The position numbers were made by a program, and so were the translations under genes. The notes beneath the pieces are model-generated. The model was given only the letters and a program-made list of their open reading frames with translations. It searched no databases and had not been told where the DNA came from. From positions 17,299,162 through 17,363,161 of the forward strand of contig NW_024037072.1 in assembly GCF_015706575.1 (NCBI RefSeq): a DNA stretch of 64,000 nucleotides, written 5' to 3'. This document shows, piece after piece, positions 1-12,135 of the stretch (its first letter is position 1; every line of letters begins with the position of its first letter). This stretch comes from Patiria miniata. Its lineage: Eukaryota; Echinodermata; Asteroidea; Valvatida; Asterinidae.

Positions 1-620
1 TCTCGACTCCATGTATGAGACAACAATGAACATTAACTTGGCTTGACTGACCCATATATATTATTTTATTATGTTTTTTTTCGACACGTAGTACAAATAC
101 ACATACGTGTATACTGTATGTTTATATATTTGATTTTCTGTATTGTAGGTATTTGAAATTTTATTTGCAAAGCGAGAAGGAACATTTCATGCTGGCATGA
201 CGAATAAATAATTTGAATTGAATTGAATTGAAACAAATGACTATTGATATGTTTTATCATAAACTAGTGCCAGTAACCTTCCCGTTGACACTGAGCTCGT
301 TTGTTATCGATGATCGTTTGATGTAGCTGGAGTTTCATTTTAATCATCAAGGAAATGATCACAGCATTTTCAGATAGAAGATAATGCCCCAGTCGACATT
401 GCTCTCAGAAATCGCTTTTGGGAGACTTTTTTGAGGACAGGATAATCACACAGGCTAAAACCCGTACTGTGGAATGGTTTCCCAGTTATCCATATTTGTA
501 TCTCAAATAACACATGTGCAGTCAACCTCATACCGCCTTCTCAACAGAACACATTCAAAAAGGCAAACCGAAAAAAACTAGGAATGTAAACAAACTAGAT
601 CTATGTCTGTTCGGTGAAAT
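1..620. other. No gene; possible LINE 3' tail at about 60-235
   Basis: I see no coding region here. At about 200-235 an AATAAATAA stretch followed by about three TTGAATTG-type units resembles the short tandem tail that closes many CR1-like LINEs on the plus strand. The preceding ~140 bases would then be its 3' end. The body of the LINE is absent, so this is a short 5'-truncated insertion at best. Confidence 0.35.
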
Positions 621-624
621 GAAC

Positions 625-1870
625 ATATGGTAGACAGACAGATAGGTTTATTCATCCACAAATCGTGGCCCTAAGTCCAAATTGCATGTGAATTTACAAT
701 ACTAATTTTGTTTTAACATTTTGTTAAAACATTGACAACAATATACAGTTAAATAAATTATACGATTATACACAAAAACAAAACACACGGGGATAACTTT
801 TTTTTAAAGGATGGATTTTTTTAACTGTGTCCCAATACACGCAACCCTTTACTCCCTCAAAAGGTTATTCGTTTAAAAGCGTAATAAAATATGTTATGGG
901 GCTTCTATAAAATCGCGACGTACTTGCAGGGAAGGAAGGAAATGTGTTTGCATTACGCAATGACATTCCATGGCACCTGAACCGTTCTCGAATTTTGCGA
1001 GAGCCCGACAGCAAATTTGGTAATTAGTTTATCCTTGTGTCTTCTTGTGAGTCGATATTACAGACCTCGAGCGCATTGCTATAATGGTTTATTTATTTCA
1101 CAATATACACGCCCTTTTGTATCATTTCTATGTCACTGACTTGTTAACGTGTAAGACTTGGATGCCAGACAACGCCACAGTACTCTAGAACTGGAGGAAC
1201 ATCACCCATATAAACAGCTCTCAGTTCATCAACATTAAAACTGAATCTTTTCAATGTTCTCAACATGAACAGTTTCCGATTGGTTTTAACAAGGATGTTG
1301 TTCACATGGGTGTTCCATTTTAAGTCATTTTGCAACCAGATACCAAGAGCCTTAGCAGTACTTACATAATGCAGTGAATCAGTACCAATTTTCAGAACAT
1401 TTATCGACGGTGACGTTTTCTTGAAACACACCTGCAGAGCTTGGCATTTAGAACGATTGAGCTTAATACTGTTATTATCAGCCCAAACTTTAAGATTATT
1501 TAAGTCACTTTGGATGATTCAACAAAGGTGAGGTCGTCAACGTATTTCCAGATGTTTGAATGGAAACTTCGAGCTGCATCGTTAATCAAAATTTGGACAA
1601 ATGGGGCAGAGTTTTTTTCCTAGAGGAACACCACTGTTTAGACAAAGATAATCGGACAGGGCACTGTTGTATCGAACACATTGACTCCTTTGGTTAAGAA
1701 AATCACATATATATGGAACAATGGATTCACTGACTCCAAGGCCAATGATGTTTTCTATGAGTATGTTGTGATCGACTAATTCAAAAGCCTTAGAAAAATC
1801 CGTGAGAACCATTGTTCCCACATTGTAACGTCTCTCAGCGCCTTGAAAAAAGACAGTGAAGGAGAACAAC
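625..1870 (-). mobile_element. CR1/L2-like LINE, 3' part (end of RT and 3' UTR)
   Basis: Translating the minus strand from about 1870 gives reverse-transcriptase palm and thumb blocks: LTDFSKAFELVDHNIL, then GVPLGKKLCPI (normally GVPQGT-LGPI), then GIWLQNDLKWNTHV and PVLEYCGVVWHP near 1144-1431. This order is typical of CR1/Jockey-group LINEs. The catalytic YxDD block is not visible because the frame breaks between about 1435 and 1580. The 3' end is probably near 630-650, where the minus strand reads GATGAATAAACC and then a short CTGT repeat, a common LINE tail. The element is dead. It is probably the same LINE as the piece at 5773-6483, separated by the Ngaro-type element. Confidence 0.7.
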
Positions 1871-1874
1871 CAAA

Positions 1875-4800
1875 TAGTGGGCAGTAGAAACACCATGGGA
1901 AAAACTGAACAGGTGGGTATTGTAGGGAAAAACACCTTGAACAGCGGGGCTCGTAAGGGTTCATTTCATGGTGGAAAGAATTTTCGTGCCCCAAACCCCA
2001 ATTAACTTAGGTGTGTTAGCTTCATGGCTAACCAATTACCCTAATCGGGAAGATGCTTCCACTTTACTGAGTGGTTTTTCGAATGGTTTTTCAATTGGAT
2101 ATAGAGGTCCTCGAATCGGTCGTAATTCTCACTGCCTTTTGTCCGCGGATCAAAATCCAAATATTGTAAGGGAGAAATTGGCCAAAGAAATCAATTTAGG
2201 ACGAATTGCAGGGCCTTTTGCAGATCGGCCTTTCCCTAATCTGCAGTGTTCACCCATTGGATTAACACGAGCCTAATTCCTTTAGACTGGTTCATCATGT
2301 GTCTTATCCTCACGGGGGTTCCATTAATGATTTCATTGATAGGGAGCAGTGTCAAGTACTTTATGCTTCCTTTGACTAGGCTGTTAACATTGCAGTGAGT
2401 ACGGGCCGGGGTGCTTGGTTGGCGAAGTCCGATATAAAATCAGCCTTTCGGCTCCTCCCTATTTCCCCGGTTGATTATGAATTGTTAGGATTTTCCTTTG
2501 ATGGTAGGTTCTATTATGACAGGTGCTTGCCCATGGGGTGCTCCATATCGTGTGCTTTGTTTGAGAACTTCGTTAAAATTTAGAGTCAAGTTCATGGCCA
2601 AGACTTCCCTGGTTGGTTCCTCTCGGCCATCCTATTCTGCCTTACTTAACACCTTCACTACAAGTTGTGCAGAATTAGGTGTGCCCCGGGCACATGAGAA
2701 AACAGAGGGCCCAACTCAAACAATTACTTATCTGGGTTTGGAAATTGACGCCTTGCGACAGGAAATTCATTCGTTTTTCTACAAGTGCAGAAAATATGCA
2801 CCCAAATTCAACAGATATGTGTAAGACTAAGATCTCTCTAGTAGGGGTACAATCTCTAGTAGGCTCACTCAATTTTCTGTGCAAAGCTGTTGCTCCAGGT
2901 AGAGCATTTATGAGGCGTTTAATTGCGCTGACTAATGAGCTCACTAACCCCCACCACAAAGTCCGTATAACTAAAGGCGCACGCCTCGATTTGTCAATGT
3001 GGCTACAATTGTTATCACGTTTCAATGGTGTGTCCGCTTTCGTGAAGCAGGAGTGGGAGGCCAACGAGGCCTTAGAGCTGTTTACTGATGCCGCAGCAAG
3101 CATTGGTTTTGGGGCGTAATTTGGGGGTAAATGGACACAAGGTAGATTGCCAGATGAATTCATTCGGAATCCACCATCAATTGCTTTTTTGGATTTTTTT
3201 CCTACAGTGGTTGCAGTTCAATGCTGGGCACTCGGTTAGCCAATCGTAAGGTACTTTTCCATTGTGATAATACTGCAGTTGTACATATTGTAAAAAAGCA
3301 AACGTCAAGTTGTCCTCGAATCATGCATTTGTTGCGCATGTTTGTGTTAGAATGCCTCAAGTTTAACATTGTATTCAAGGAAGCAAATGTGCCTCTACAC
3401 ATAATGAACAAGCAGATGCTTTGTCCCGTTTTCAGATGCAGCGGTTTCACAAAACATCCCCGCATGCAGAGCGAGCAATGACTCCGCTACCAATCCTTCC
3501 CCAAGTGTGGTAAAAGGTGAGATGAATCGCCTTTTGGGAATTGCGCTTGCCCCAAACACAAAAAGAGTGAATACCTCAGCCTGGAATGCATTTTGCCAGT
3601 TCAAAGGTTGGAGACCAGATAACAATTCCTCTGCTTTGCCTCATGAAATTCGAGAGTTTGTAGCATGTTGTCTTTAAGAAGTCTGTCACCTGCAACCATT
3701 TCAACATATTTTGCGGGAGTCAGTTTCTTTCACAAAATCAATAGTTGGCCAGACCCAAAACAGGATTTCTTAGTGACCAAGCTTTTAGAGGGTTGTAGGA
3801 GGGATAAACCATCTGTAGATACTAGATTGCCAATATCCTTGCCAATTTTGGCAGAATTGGTGAGGGCACTACCCAGTATTTGTTCATCCCATTTTGAAAG
3901 TCTGATGTTTAAGGCAGTGTTGCTTTCTGCGTTTTTTGGTTTCATGCGGGTAGGGGAATTTACAGCGCATTCCAAACGCAACATCCAAAGTTCATTATTG
4001 TCAATATCTTAAGTTCTGCTCCGTGAACACAGTAGACACGATCGTTCTGATCTCATTCCGCGGTTGTAAAAATAACCAGACGGGCCCTGCTCAAATGATT
4101 CGCTTAATTCGATCTCAAGAACCAGCATTATGTCCAGTCACTGCACTGCAGGATTATGTAGCTATTCGCCCCTCTCTTTCACAGCCATTATTTTGCCATT
4201 TTGATGGAAGTCCTTTGACTCGGTATCAGTTCAATGCAGTGTTGAAAAAGACCCTGTCCTTTTGTGGGCTGCAAGGCTTAAACTATCGCACTCACTCTTT
4301 CCGCATTGGGGCGGCAACTGCTGCTTTTGAGTTGGGGGTTCCTGAGGTTGAAATTCAGCGCATTGGTCGTTGGCGATCTGACGCAGTTTTTTCATACATT
4401 AGACCTGTCCCTGTTTCTCCTTTTCCTACTAAATGAAAGTTAGATGGCGTGCCAACCTCTGTAGGATTTCTGTTGAATTTCCTCTTCCTTTGAATTGTTC
4501 ACAGGTCCAATCTGGATCATTGGGGACTCCATTGTGCGATGGGCCGAACAGCCCCTTACTCTGTCTCAGGCAGTACTTGGAATGGACATAGCCACACTTA
4601 GTGATATGCGTTCATTAATGGCTGGTATGTCTGGGCCACCTCCATCAGTAATTATTTTTCATATTGGCACCAATGACCTTTTGGCAGTAGATGCCTTTTG
4701 CATTCGTAAGCGTATTCTTGTCCTGATGGAGGACACCAAGTTGTCGTACCCACAGGCCCAAATTGTTTGGTCAGATATTTTACCCCGTGTTTTTTTACTT

Positions 4801-5765
4801 TGGGACGACAGCTCAAGCTTCCATGGACAGGAAACGGCGTTCCATTAGCAAATGGGCCAAGTCTCGCTCTCGTAAATTGGGGGGTCACGTTATTCATCAC
4901 CCACAGTTTCGTTGGACAACCAAGCACTTGTTCAGGTATGATGGGGTACATTTGTCAAATGCAGGGATTCAGCTGTTTGTATCCAACTTGGTGGCTGACA
5001 CTTCAACCCTCCTGTAGTTCCCCCTATAAGTCTTTTATCCTGATGCCTGTCTTTCCCTTGTGCCGCGTGTGGTGCGTGTGGCATTTTCTGGCGGGAATTA
5101 GACAGACACAGGTTAAACATTTTCATTGCCCTATCATAACGGCTAATAACTTTATTACATTCAATATTAATTGCCCTATCATAAAATGTAAATATACTAT
5201 GACAGCTTAAATTTGTTGTGACAGGCACTGTAATGGCTCCCTGGAGGTTCACTAGGGGCCATTCCTCCCGTAGCTCCTTGCGTTAAGCGGGGGAACATCT
5301 TGTGCCTGAATTGTTTAATAGTTCAATGTTGGTATTTGTATTCAAGATTGTCTTCCATTATGTAACTAGGTCTGGTGTGCCCTCTTTATTAGGGTCTGGT
5401 GTGACTTATATATGATGGGCCTGGTGTGCACTATTCATGGCTGGGTCTGGTGCCCTATGTACCAGGGTCTGGTTTTATTTCCCGAATTTTAGGGTATTGT
5501 GTGACCTAGGTATGGTGTGACCTATATATGATAGGCCTGGTGTGCCATAATTTCAGGATATTGTGTGACCTATATTTGGTTGGCCTGGTGTGCCCTTTTC
5601 ATAGCTGGGTCTGGTCAACCCAGGGGATCTGGTGTATCCCACTATATTGTATTTCTTTGCCAGTTTGCCCATGGTATCTGGCAATGTTGTGTTGTATAAA
5701 TAGCTGCGGCAAATTACATACAAACAAAAATGATTGTGTGTTGTGTGTTTTATATCAGTCTGAGG
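1875..5765 (+). mobile_element. Ngaro-like (DIRS-order) tyrosine-recombinase retrotransposon, broken
   Basis: This is a fossil of a tyrosine-recombinase retrotransposon, 5'-truncated. Parts in order: a reverse transcriptase (about 1970-2820) with RIAGPF and LPMGCSISCALFE blocks typical of DIRS/Ngaro RT; an RNase H-like region (about 2830-3480); a tyrosine recombinase (about 3540-4430) with the FMRVGEF, THSFRIG and IGRWRS blocks; an SGNH-type hydrolase (about 4495-5015) opening with WIIGDSIVRW and holding HIGTNDL; and a repetitive 3' terminal zone (about 5020-5760). An SGNH hydrolase is a known accessory of Ngaro-type elements and favours Ngaro over DIRS1 or PAT. It is broken, with at least five interruptions, so it is old. 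LINE pieces on the opposite strand flank both sides. Confidence 0.85.
5360..5640 (+). repeat. Degenerate GGTCTGGTGTG direct repeats (element 3' end)
   Basis: About ten imperfect copies of a GGTCTGGTGTG(A/C)CC-like unit lie at irregular 20-45 base spacing. They follow the hydrolase region of the Ngaro-type element and are probably part of its terminal repeat zone, as these elements end in split direct repeats. The matching 5' repeat is not in the window because the element is truncated. Confidence 0.55.
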
Positions 5766-5772
5766 AGAGTAT

Positions 5773-6483
5773 CTAATTTTGGCACACAGTTACTGCATTC
5801 TGGCCCACTGTGCGGCTGTTTGTACTTTTGTTGACATGCATGTAACGTTCCCGGATTTCATGGATTCTTGATAGGTTTCCAGCACGTTTTCCTCTATACC
5901 TCGAAAGGTGATTGATGTTGAGTGATGTTAACATTTCAGGATAAATTGTTCGTTGCATTAGATTACGAATATTGAATAAATCAGAACGAGAATAGACTAA
6001 TCTGCCAAATGTGGGACGGCTGACTGGATTGTCCACAGAATGAGATTTCTGTTCATTCCAATTACTTGTAGATCCATAATCATGCAGGCCACCTGGAAAA
6101 GGGTCAGTGTTTTCCGAGATGTCATTAGAAATCGTAATATCAAGCGGATTATCATGACCGGGAGTGTTGAGGCACACATATCCATGTTTCAAGCATTTGA
6201 AATTGGGTTTAGATGCATAAAATCCTGTTGAAGCGAAGCGCAGTGATCGGGCAGGAACAGGGCGTGGAAGTACATGAAGCTTGGGCTGTGGTAGTTTGTT
6301 GACAACAAACAAAATTACATTTCTGGCATCAGTCGGAGGTATAGGTAAGTTCAGGCTTATATTCGAATAGATGGATAGTACCTGAATGAAACTCCAAAGT
6401 TTTAGTGTTTTTTTATGGTGGCCATCAGGTCCAGTTGAACACTTAGCACTGAAGTACATACACACGTTTATAGACTGATTCAC
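5773..6483 (-). pseudogene. LINE ORF N-terminal region (CR1/L2-like), truncated
   Basis: A 236-codon open frame on the minus strand ends in a segment with GRLVYSRSDLFNIRN and then SRYRGKRAGN. Tyr-Ser-Arg plus an Arg-Tyr-Arg-Gly-x-Arg-Ala-Gly block is what I know from the region just before the endonuclease domain in many CR1/L2-group LINE ORF2 proteins. The frame ends at the border with the Ngaro-type element, before any endonuclease motif. Together with the RT end at 625-1870 on the same strand it probably formed one LINE; the endonuclease and early RT are missing. A host gene is the alternative, but no domain supports it. Confidence 0.45.
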
Positions 6484-6489
6484 AGCACA

Positions 6490-7120
6490 AAAAAATACAT
6501 CAAAATGTTACAACAGGAGTTATCAGCAAAACGATGGCATCAAACATTAAGAGACAATTATCAAACGAAGTTACACAGCAAACGATGAAACAGGAAAACT
6601 GTGATAAAAAAAGATAAAAAGTTGTTAAAAAGCAAGAAGTAAAACAGGTGTGGCAGCTTATTAAACAGCGCCGACATAGTAGCCTAGGGCTTTTCCGCAT
6701 TATGTTTTTTGTATGCGCTTATGTTTTATTTTCGCCCATATACACTCAGGAAAATTATATACAATAACATAGTTCCATGATTCATTAAGCTGTTCTTGTA
6801 GTTTTCAAGATATAGGACTTTGAAATATGCACCTTTAAGATGACATCTCATGCCCCATGATGACGTCATTGTGACGGCATTCAAATTTGTCTCTGTAATA
6901 CGGCCCTGTATATGCACACACCGATTTCCAACCCAATCGGACGTACAGTTCTCTAGATGCAAAATATATAAGATGACGTAACATGACCATGGAACGAACT
7001 TTGACATAGGGATAATTTATTCAGGATTCATCACGTCTCCGGTTTTATTTATATGACACCAGGAATCGGTGTCGAAAATAGGGAGACTTGGAATACGGCC
7101 AATTCACTTTGACGTTAATT
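6490..7120. other. No gene seen
   Basis: The only long frame, on the minus strand at 6726-7007, has no recognisable motif. Around 6840-6900 the sequence CCATGATGACGTCATTGTGAC resembles dispersed TGACGTCA-containing repeats found elsewhere in the window (7870, 41-43 kb, 56.4 kb, 58.2 kb). Confidence 0.4.
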
Positions 7121-7122
7121 CT

Positions 7123-7605
7123 TTATTCTCTGAGAGAGTAATACAGGGTGATGTTACTCGGTCGAATCAGTGTTTGAATGTGGCTAACAATTATTTAAGT
7201 AAACAGTTAAAAAATCCAAACCAAATGTACATGTAAAAATAAACCTAACAATCTACTTATTTATCCAACCAAATAAATGCAACTTCAATGTAAATAATAA
7301 GACATGGCTAAATCACAAATGAACTGTAATAATTAACAAAATGGCGATTCGCGCCAAACGATCGGCGTTGGCTGCCATCTTGCAGTCAAACCATTATTCA
7401 AAAAATACAGTAAATGACACAAATGTTGAATATAAATGCAAGATAATGAATGTACAAGTAAAAGGTAAGTTGATAATAAAAGTAAGAATGCATATCAATG
7501 GAGATAATCATAAAGATGAAAATAAAATAAGCAAAATATAAATTACCTCTGAGAGAGTAAAACAGGGTGATGTTACTCAGTCGAATCAGTGTTGGAGTGT
7601 GGCGC
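7123..7605. repeat. Pair of ~60-bp direct repeats about 420 bp apart
   Basis: The segment CTCTGAGAGAGTAATACAGG, continuing through TGATGTTACTC and TCGAATCAGTGTT, occurs at about 7127-7185 and again, about 93% identical, at about 7549-7605. The AT-rich 360 bases between have no coding signal beyond a 66-codon frame. The pair could be the ends of a small inserted element or an unequal duplication. I recognise no family. Confidence 0.7.
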
Positions 7606-8331
7606 GGCGGGAAGGTTGCCGGATCTAGTTAAACTATTTTACGGTAGGTGGCGGAGTGATATTTAATATTTCGGTTTGTTCTGATTTCAGGCTTGATATT
7701 TTGAATTCAACTAAGTTTGATCTCCCAGTAGTCCCAAAAGTTAAGGTCAAGCGACTTCACGATTGCGACAAAAGTGCTTATCAATTAATGAATTATCTTA
7801 TTACAGCATACGAATATCATTTAATTTTAAAGATGGTCCATTTTCCAACTGAAATCGTTTGTGATTAAATATCTGATGACGTCATCATGACGTCAGAGTA
7901 ATATGCACAGTTTTGGATCAGGGATGATGTTGGTTCCAAATCACACGTTTATAACATAAACTGTTGAAGAAGAAAACCTCCGGAGAAAGACAGAAAGAAA
8001 GAAGGGGGAAAGGGGGAGACGGAAAGAAAATGAGCAGCTTAAAAAGAACGATTCTAAAAGGGTGATCGGGTTGTGTTTGATCATCTAATTGCTGTCGCTC
8101 GTTATCACACACGTAGTAAGACTGGAGTACTGACAACAACACAAGACACGAAAATGATCAAGTTACCGCGGGTAATCCATGCAGATTAAATTAAATACTT
8201 TTTTGAAGACAACAAAGCTTAGAGATGCACCACCAGAGGAACTGAATCAAGATAATAACCGAAAGCTTACTTTAAGTTGGTCAATTGATCTCGTATAGAT
8301 TAATAAAACATCATGTGATGCAAAAACTTAC
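7606..8331. other. No gene; sequence 3' of the last recognised host exon
   Basis: No splice-compatible MAM continuation was found on the minus strand here. A TGACGTCATCATGACGTCA double CRE-like palindrome lies at about 7875-7893. A purine-rich run occupies 7980-8030. Confidence 0.4.
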
Positions 8332-8460
8332 TGCCAAATGTCCTGTCGAAATCTGGCAAATCGCCATAGGCGTCTTGCCCCTGCCGCATCCGCCACCCGG
8401 ACCTGTCCTCATTGGATTGTCTCCAACCACAGAGCCCTTCCTCGAAGGTGCAGTTGAAGC
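8332..8460 (-). CDS. Host gene exon 8: start of second MAM domain
   Basis: This 129-base exon encodes a MAM-domain start, FNCTFEEGLCGWRQ, with the two N-terminal cysteines of the C-x-FE-x(3)-CGW signature, and ends DFDRTFG. The acceptor is CAG before GCTTCAAC and the donor is GTAAGT at 8331-8326. The length is divisible by three and both ends are phase 1, matching exon 7. Exon and intron flanks closely resemble exon 3 at 14801-14932, so the segment arose by duplication. The middle and end exons of this second MAM domain were not found at lower coordinates. Either they lie outside the window or the copy is a partial duplication. Confidence 0.8.
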
Positions 8461-9687
8461 CTGCGGTTGCGTGAAAAATAGAAACAGAACGCTTCGTCGT
8501 TTTTAGACCCGATAAGCTGTTGGAATTGCTGAAATTCATACTTCATGAAGCTAATAATTTACCGTGACATTTCCTCGGTGTCGCATAATGCACTGAAGGT
8601 GTCAAGTAAAGAAAGGGAATTGTTTCCACCTCACCAAAAATATATAATGTTAACTCCTCGATTTTTGAAAATGATTCTGCGTAATTTTTCTTCGATCTTG
8701 CACAATGCATTACCTACCGCCACGAAGTACGTCACCAAAGGACCCGAAATACGAGTACACGAAAAGTCATAACCTCACATAGAAAATCAATTGTTTACAA
8801 ACTACAGGAACAGAATGAGGTATCGTGTTAATTTTGTTCAGTCTGGTTGGTCTTAGGTGGAGAAACACAATGGTTAAAATGGTCACCTGACCTTTCATAA
8901 TATTTATTTCAAGAGTAACCGAGATTTCTAGTTTAGATAAATGTCAAAAGCATCCAGTGGGATACCCTGTTCATATTTAGTGATCGCAATTTAGGAACAT
9001 TTTGTTTAATGTCACACGCACAAGACGAACTTAAAAGGCGCATATTGCTTCATCCACTCATTATACATTTGTATATTAAACAAGAATTAGTACTTATTCA
9101 CATCCGCGGGAGCACACCCAAACTCTTTTTGCTACTCGTTGACGCAAATAAACGTCATACCGATATATTCATGTTCAGGTTAACAGAACAACCCTTGTCG
9201 TTCCTTCTCATCTTTTTTTCACCACAGTCTAAGACACTCACGGTGTATCCAACTAGGTCACGTAACAAACACAATGTCCCTTGCCCTACACTCGCAGGAC
9301 TCACTCCAAGAGCACTTTGAGATGTTACGGGCCGCGTCTCTGGAATACTTAAGATGATGTTGGTCAATTTAAATGCTTCTAAAAAAGAACTTTGATTTTT
9401 CAATTTGTGACAACTACTCAAATTTTTCTGCGACCTTAGATCTTTCTTTTATGAAATTGTACTTACTTTGTTTCATTACGCAATACTTTGTTCTGTCTGT
9501 CCGTTTGTCTGTCTCTTTGTCCTGTTCTCTTTTTGTTTCCTGTCATATTTGTATTGATCGGTATGTGTTTTCTCCCCTACAATTGTTTCTTTGTGTTTTA
9601 AGACATGTTTATACAAGCTTCGACTTCTTGAATTTCCCTGCATTGTTTTTATTCGGACTTTGCTTTAAAGTATACTTATTTGATTTT
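8461..9687. other. Host intron 7, first part; no gene
   Basis: I see no exon or RNA gene here. Longer frames at 9009-9320 and 9373-9690 carry no motif and are low-complexity or pyrimidine-rich. Confidence 0.4.
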
Positions 9688-10222
9688 TAAAGGGAATATA
9701 CAACATTTGCAAACATCCAAAAATAAAACTACCACGTTTTTACGAAATACCTTATACTAGGATGTGGGTAAATGAAGTGGGTGTCTGAAGCATCCTGTAA
9801 AATTATGGCACCTAGTGTGAAGTCATTTTCAAGAAAATGTTATTTTTGTATGCATTTCCAACGGTGGTCGGCCGACCACCATTGGAAAACCTAACTATTT
9901 TTCAACTACTGCTCCAACTTTACACTTTTTTTCAGTCCAAATTTTGTTTGCTATTGGTTACATGTTCATGAATGGGTGCAGGCCAACTAGACTGGTTCCC
10001 TTACCTTAAAATTTTCCGGCATCTATAAATTGATCCATTTTATTTTTAGTGGAGTCAAGGAACCAGACTACTTGAACATTTTTGTTTTTCTTGGTTTTGT
10101 CAGCATTTTCGAACACAAAACTTCAAACATGTCAGTGTAACAATATTTGATCTATTATACTAACTCATTAAATAGTTCATTTTTGAAAATTACTGCAAAA
10201 TCCAATGATGTACATTCCCTTT
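9688..10222 (-). mobile_element. ~530-bp TTAA-flanked MITE, copy 1
   Basis: It begins TTAAAGGGAATATACA and ends with the inverted form TGTACATTCCCTTTAA, giving terminal inverted repeats of about 14 bases flanked by TTAA. A second copy in opposite orientation lies at 20163-20693. Internal landmarks shared by both are a palindromic GGTCGGCCGACCACC block and AACCAGACTA/TAGTCTGGTT. It is non-coding. TTAA flanks fit a piggyBac-type target, but the assignment is inference. Confidence 0.75.
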
Positions 10223-10352
10223 AATATTAATATATTTGTATTCATAACAATTTAAAAATTATGGTAATAAATTTCTACTTGAATTGAATACAAAAAAAAT
10301 TAAACGACACTACGTTTCAACTTCAAAACACTTATTTCAAATTGCATCTCAC

Positions 10353-10550
10353 CTCTTACAGCGATCGATACAGTCATACTGTCGATCAGTTCACCATCTG
10401 CGTCGAACGCTTCGCATTGCAGTGTCTTTTTATGGATGTCTCTGTTAGGTGACACAACGACACTACTGCTAACGCTGAATCCGTCGATGGTGTCGACGCT
10501 TATGTTACTGACTGGTTTCACTCGCTGGCCAGCCAAGGTCCACACAAGTT
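10353..10550 (-). CDS. Host gene exon 7: second half of Ig-like domain
   Basis: This 198-base, phase 1-1 exon encodes LVWTLAGQRVKPVSNISV, then a strand with KTLQCEAFDADGELIDS, ending MTVSIAVRG. The tryptophan after the exon 6 cysteine and the second cysteine in LQCEA fit an immunoglobulin-like C-W-C layout. The acceptor is TATGTAG before AACTTG and the donor GTGAG follows AAGAG. Joined to exon 6 it reads REVQ-E-LVWTL. The extracellular role is inferred from domain type; the ligand is unknown. Confidence 0.8.
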
Positions 10551-11163
10551 CTACATAGAGAGTTCAAAAGAAAGTGACTTAGTTAGAAAAAAAACGATTA
10601 AGAAAAAACGTGGCTCGCTCCATTCAATATAAATAACATAGGACCAGTTTACATGTTATTAACTAGTAACTGTAAAAATTGCAAGTGATTTGCACAAGTT
10701 ATCTCCATTTTAATAAAAAAGACCACAAAATTCAGTTCTAATTGAAATGCTTTTTAAATACAACGAACAAATAGGGGTTCGTACCTCCTTGAATGAACGA
10801 AAACTTGTAATAAAGAAAAAGACACAAATCACAATCAGCATTCCAGAAATAAAATTGAGTTGTTCCGTATAATTTATACAAATAACAAAAATCTGACATA
10901 AAAAAAATGTTTCAGTCTTGACTCAAATCATTAAAATCTCATTTGTATTTTATTGCCGGTGTGTTGTCTCCGGTTCTCACTCGGCTGAATAGCTTCAAAG
11001 CGTTAAGCATTTCACGGACAGCTGCAAAAGGGGGGGGGGGCTTTTTGTAAGCATTCTACTGGTAGCATTGACCGATTTTAGTAATTATTTGTTTGTCACA
11101 TGAGTGAAAGAACATGCCAGAATAATACATGTACATTCTGGATTGACGCATCGAACTGAAGCA
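10551..11163. other. Host intron 6, first part; no gene
   Basis: AT-rich intron sequence with a G run at 11029-11040. I see no coding or RNA feature. Confidence 0.35.
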
Positions 11164-11596
11164 TAGGCGTAGCCAGCGGGGAGAAAGGGGTACTTACCCC
11201 CCGCCCCCCAATATTTTGTAAAGACTGGCTTTTTCCATTCAGATGCCCTTTTTCAGTGGGCTTACCCCCCCCCCCCCCCAATTATTTGTAAAGAGTGCCC
11301 TTTTTTTAAGAAGTGCCCTTTTTCTGAACAAATGTCCTTTTAAAAAAAGAAGTGGTGCCTTTTTTTGGCATCTGCCGTTTTGGGTGCCTTTTTTCTGAAT
11401 TTCGCACAAGTATCGCCCTTTGTGTGCATAATCGTCGGTTTTGAACAGAGCCCAAATCGACAGATGGTACCAAACCCCCTCCCCCCCCCCCCAAGTGTCC
11501 GGAGAAAAACCTGTCTACATTTAACCGCGGATGTACAAGTGCCCTTTTCAACATTTATACCCCCCTTTCAATAAAAATGACCGTGCTACGCCACTG
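11164..11596. mobile_element. MITE with GGCGTAGC ends and internal C/G runs
   Basis: It starts AGGCGTAGCCAGC and ends GCTACGCC, giving a short terminal inverted repeat, with possible target duplication AACTGaa/AACTGct. The interior holds GTCCGGAGAAAAA-CTGTCTACATTT, shared with the element at 57160-57526, and long C runs. It belongs to the same broad group as the elements at 32051, 57160 and 58991. It is non-coding. Confidence 0.65.
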
Positions 11597-11649
11597 TAAA
11601 CTGCTTTTTATGGGGAAATATTAATCCGTTTACTTTCTTTTTGACTCAC

Positions 11650-11775
11650 CCTGAACCTCGCGGTTGACATCTAGTACCGTACACGTAAATGGATGATCTC
11701 TATCCACAAGGACTGCTTCTCCACCATCTGAAGGAAAGTCTCCAGAGGCATCGAAGAGGAAAATTCGAGGGATAA
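11650..11775 (-). CDS. Host gene exon 6: first half of Ig-like domain
   Basis: This 126-base, phase 1-1 exon reads IPRIFLFDASGDFPSDGG and then AVLVDRDHPFTCTVLDVNRE. The pattern of a hydrophobic strand, an exposed loop and then F-T-C-T-V is that of an Ig-like B strand with its cysteine. The acceptor is CCCAG before TTATCC and the donor GTGAGT follows TTCAGG. The exon lies between the MAM end (exon 5) and the Ig second half (exon 7). Confidence 0.75.
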
Positions 11776-12135
11776 CTGGGGAAAGGAAGGATCCCAATAA
11801 CGGAGACAGACAACATAGGACAATGGTACGAGGAAATGAATATAAGATAGAAATGTAGGTGTTACCAATCGAGTTTTGCCGTTCTGATTGTGTTTGATAA
11901 AGATTGATACATCGAGATGATTCGTTTTCCTCGTTGTTCTAAAGGGCGAATTAAACCAATAAAGTTTCATCAATAAAGTATATGATTAATAATTATTTAT
12001 CACTAACGACAAGTTTCTTTCAAGTTTGAAAAAGTTCGACATTGTCAAAATGGAAGCGCGGAAATACCGCGCAAGTTTTTATCCGGGGTAGTGGTAAAGT
12101 GTTTTAGGTTTGACTAAAAAGAAAGCAAATCATAC

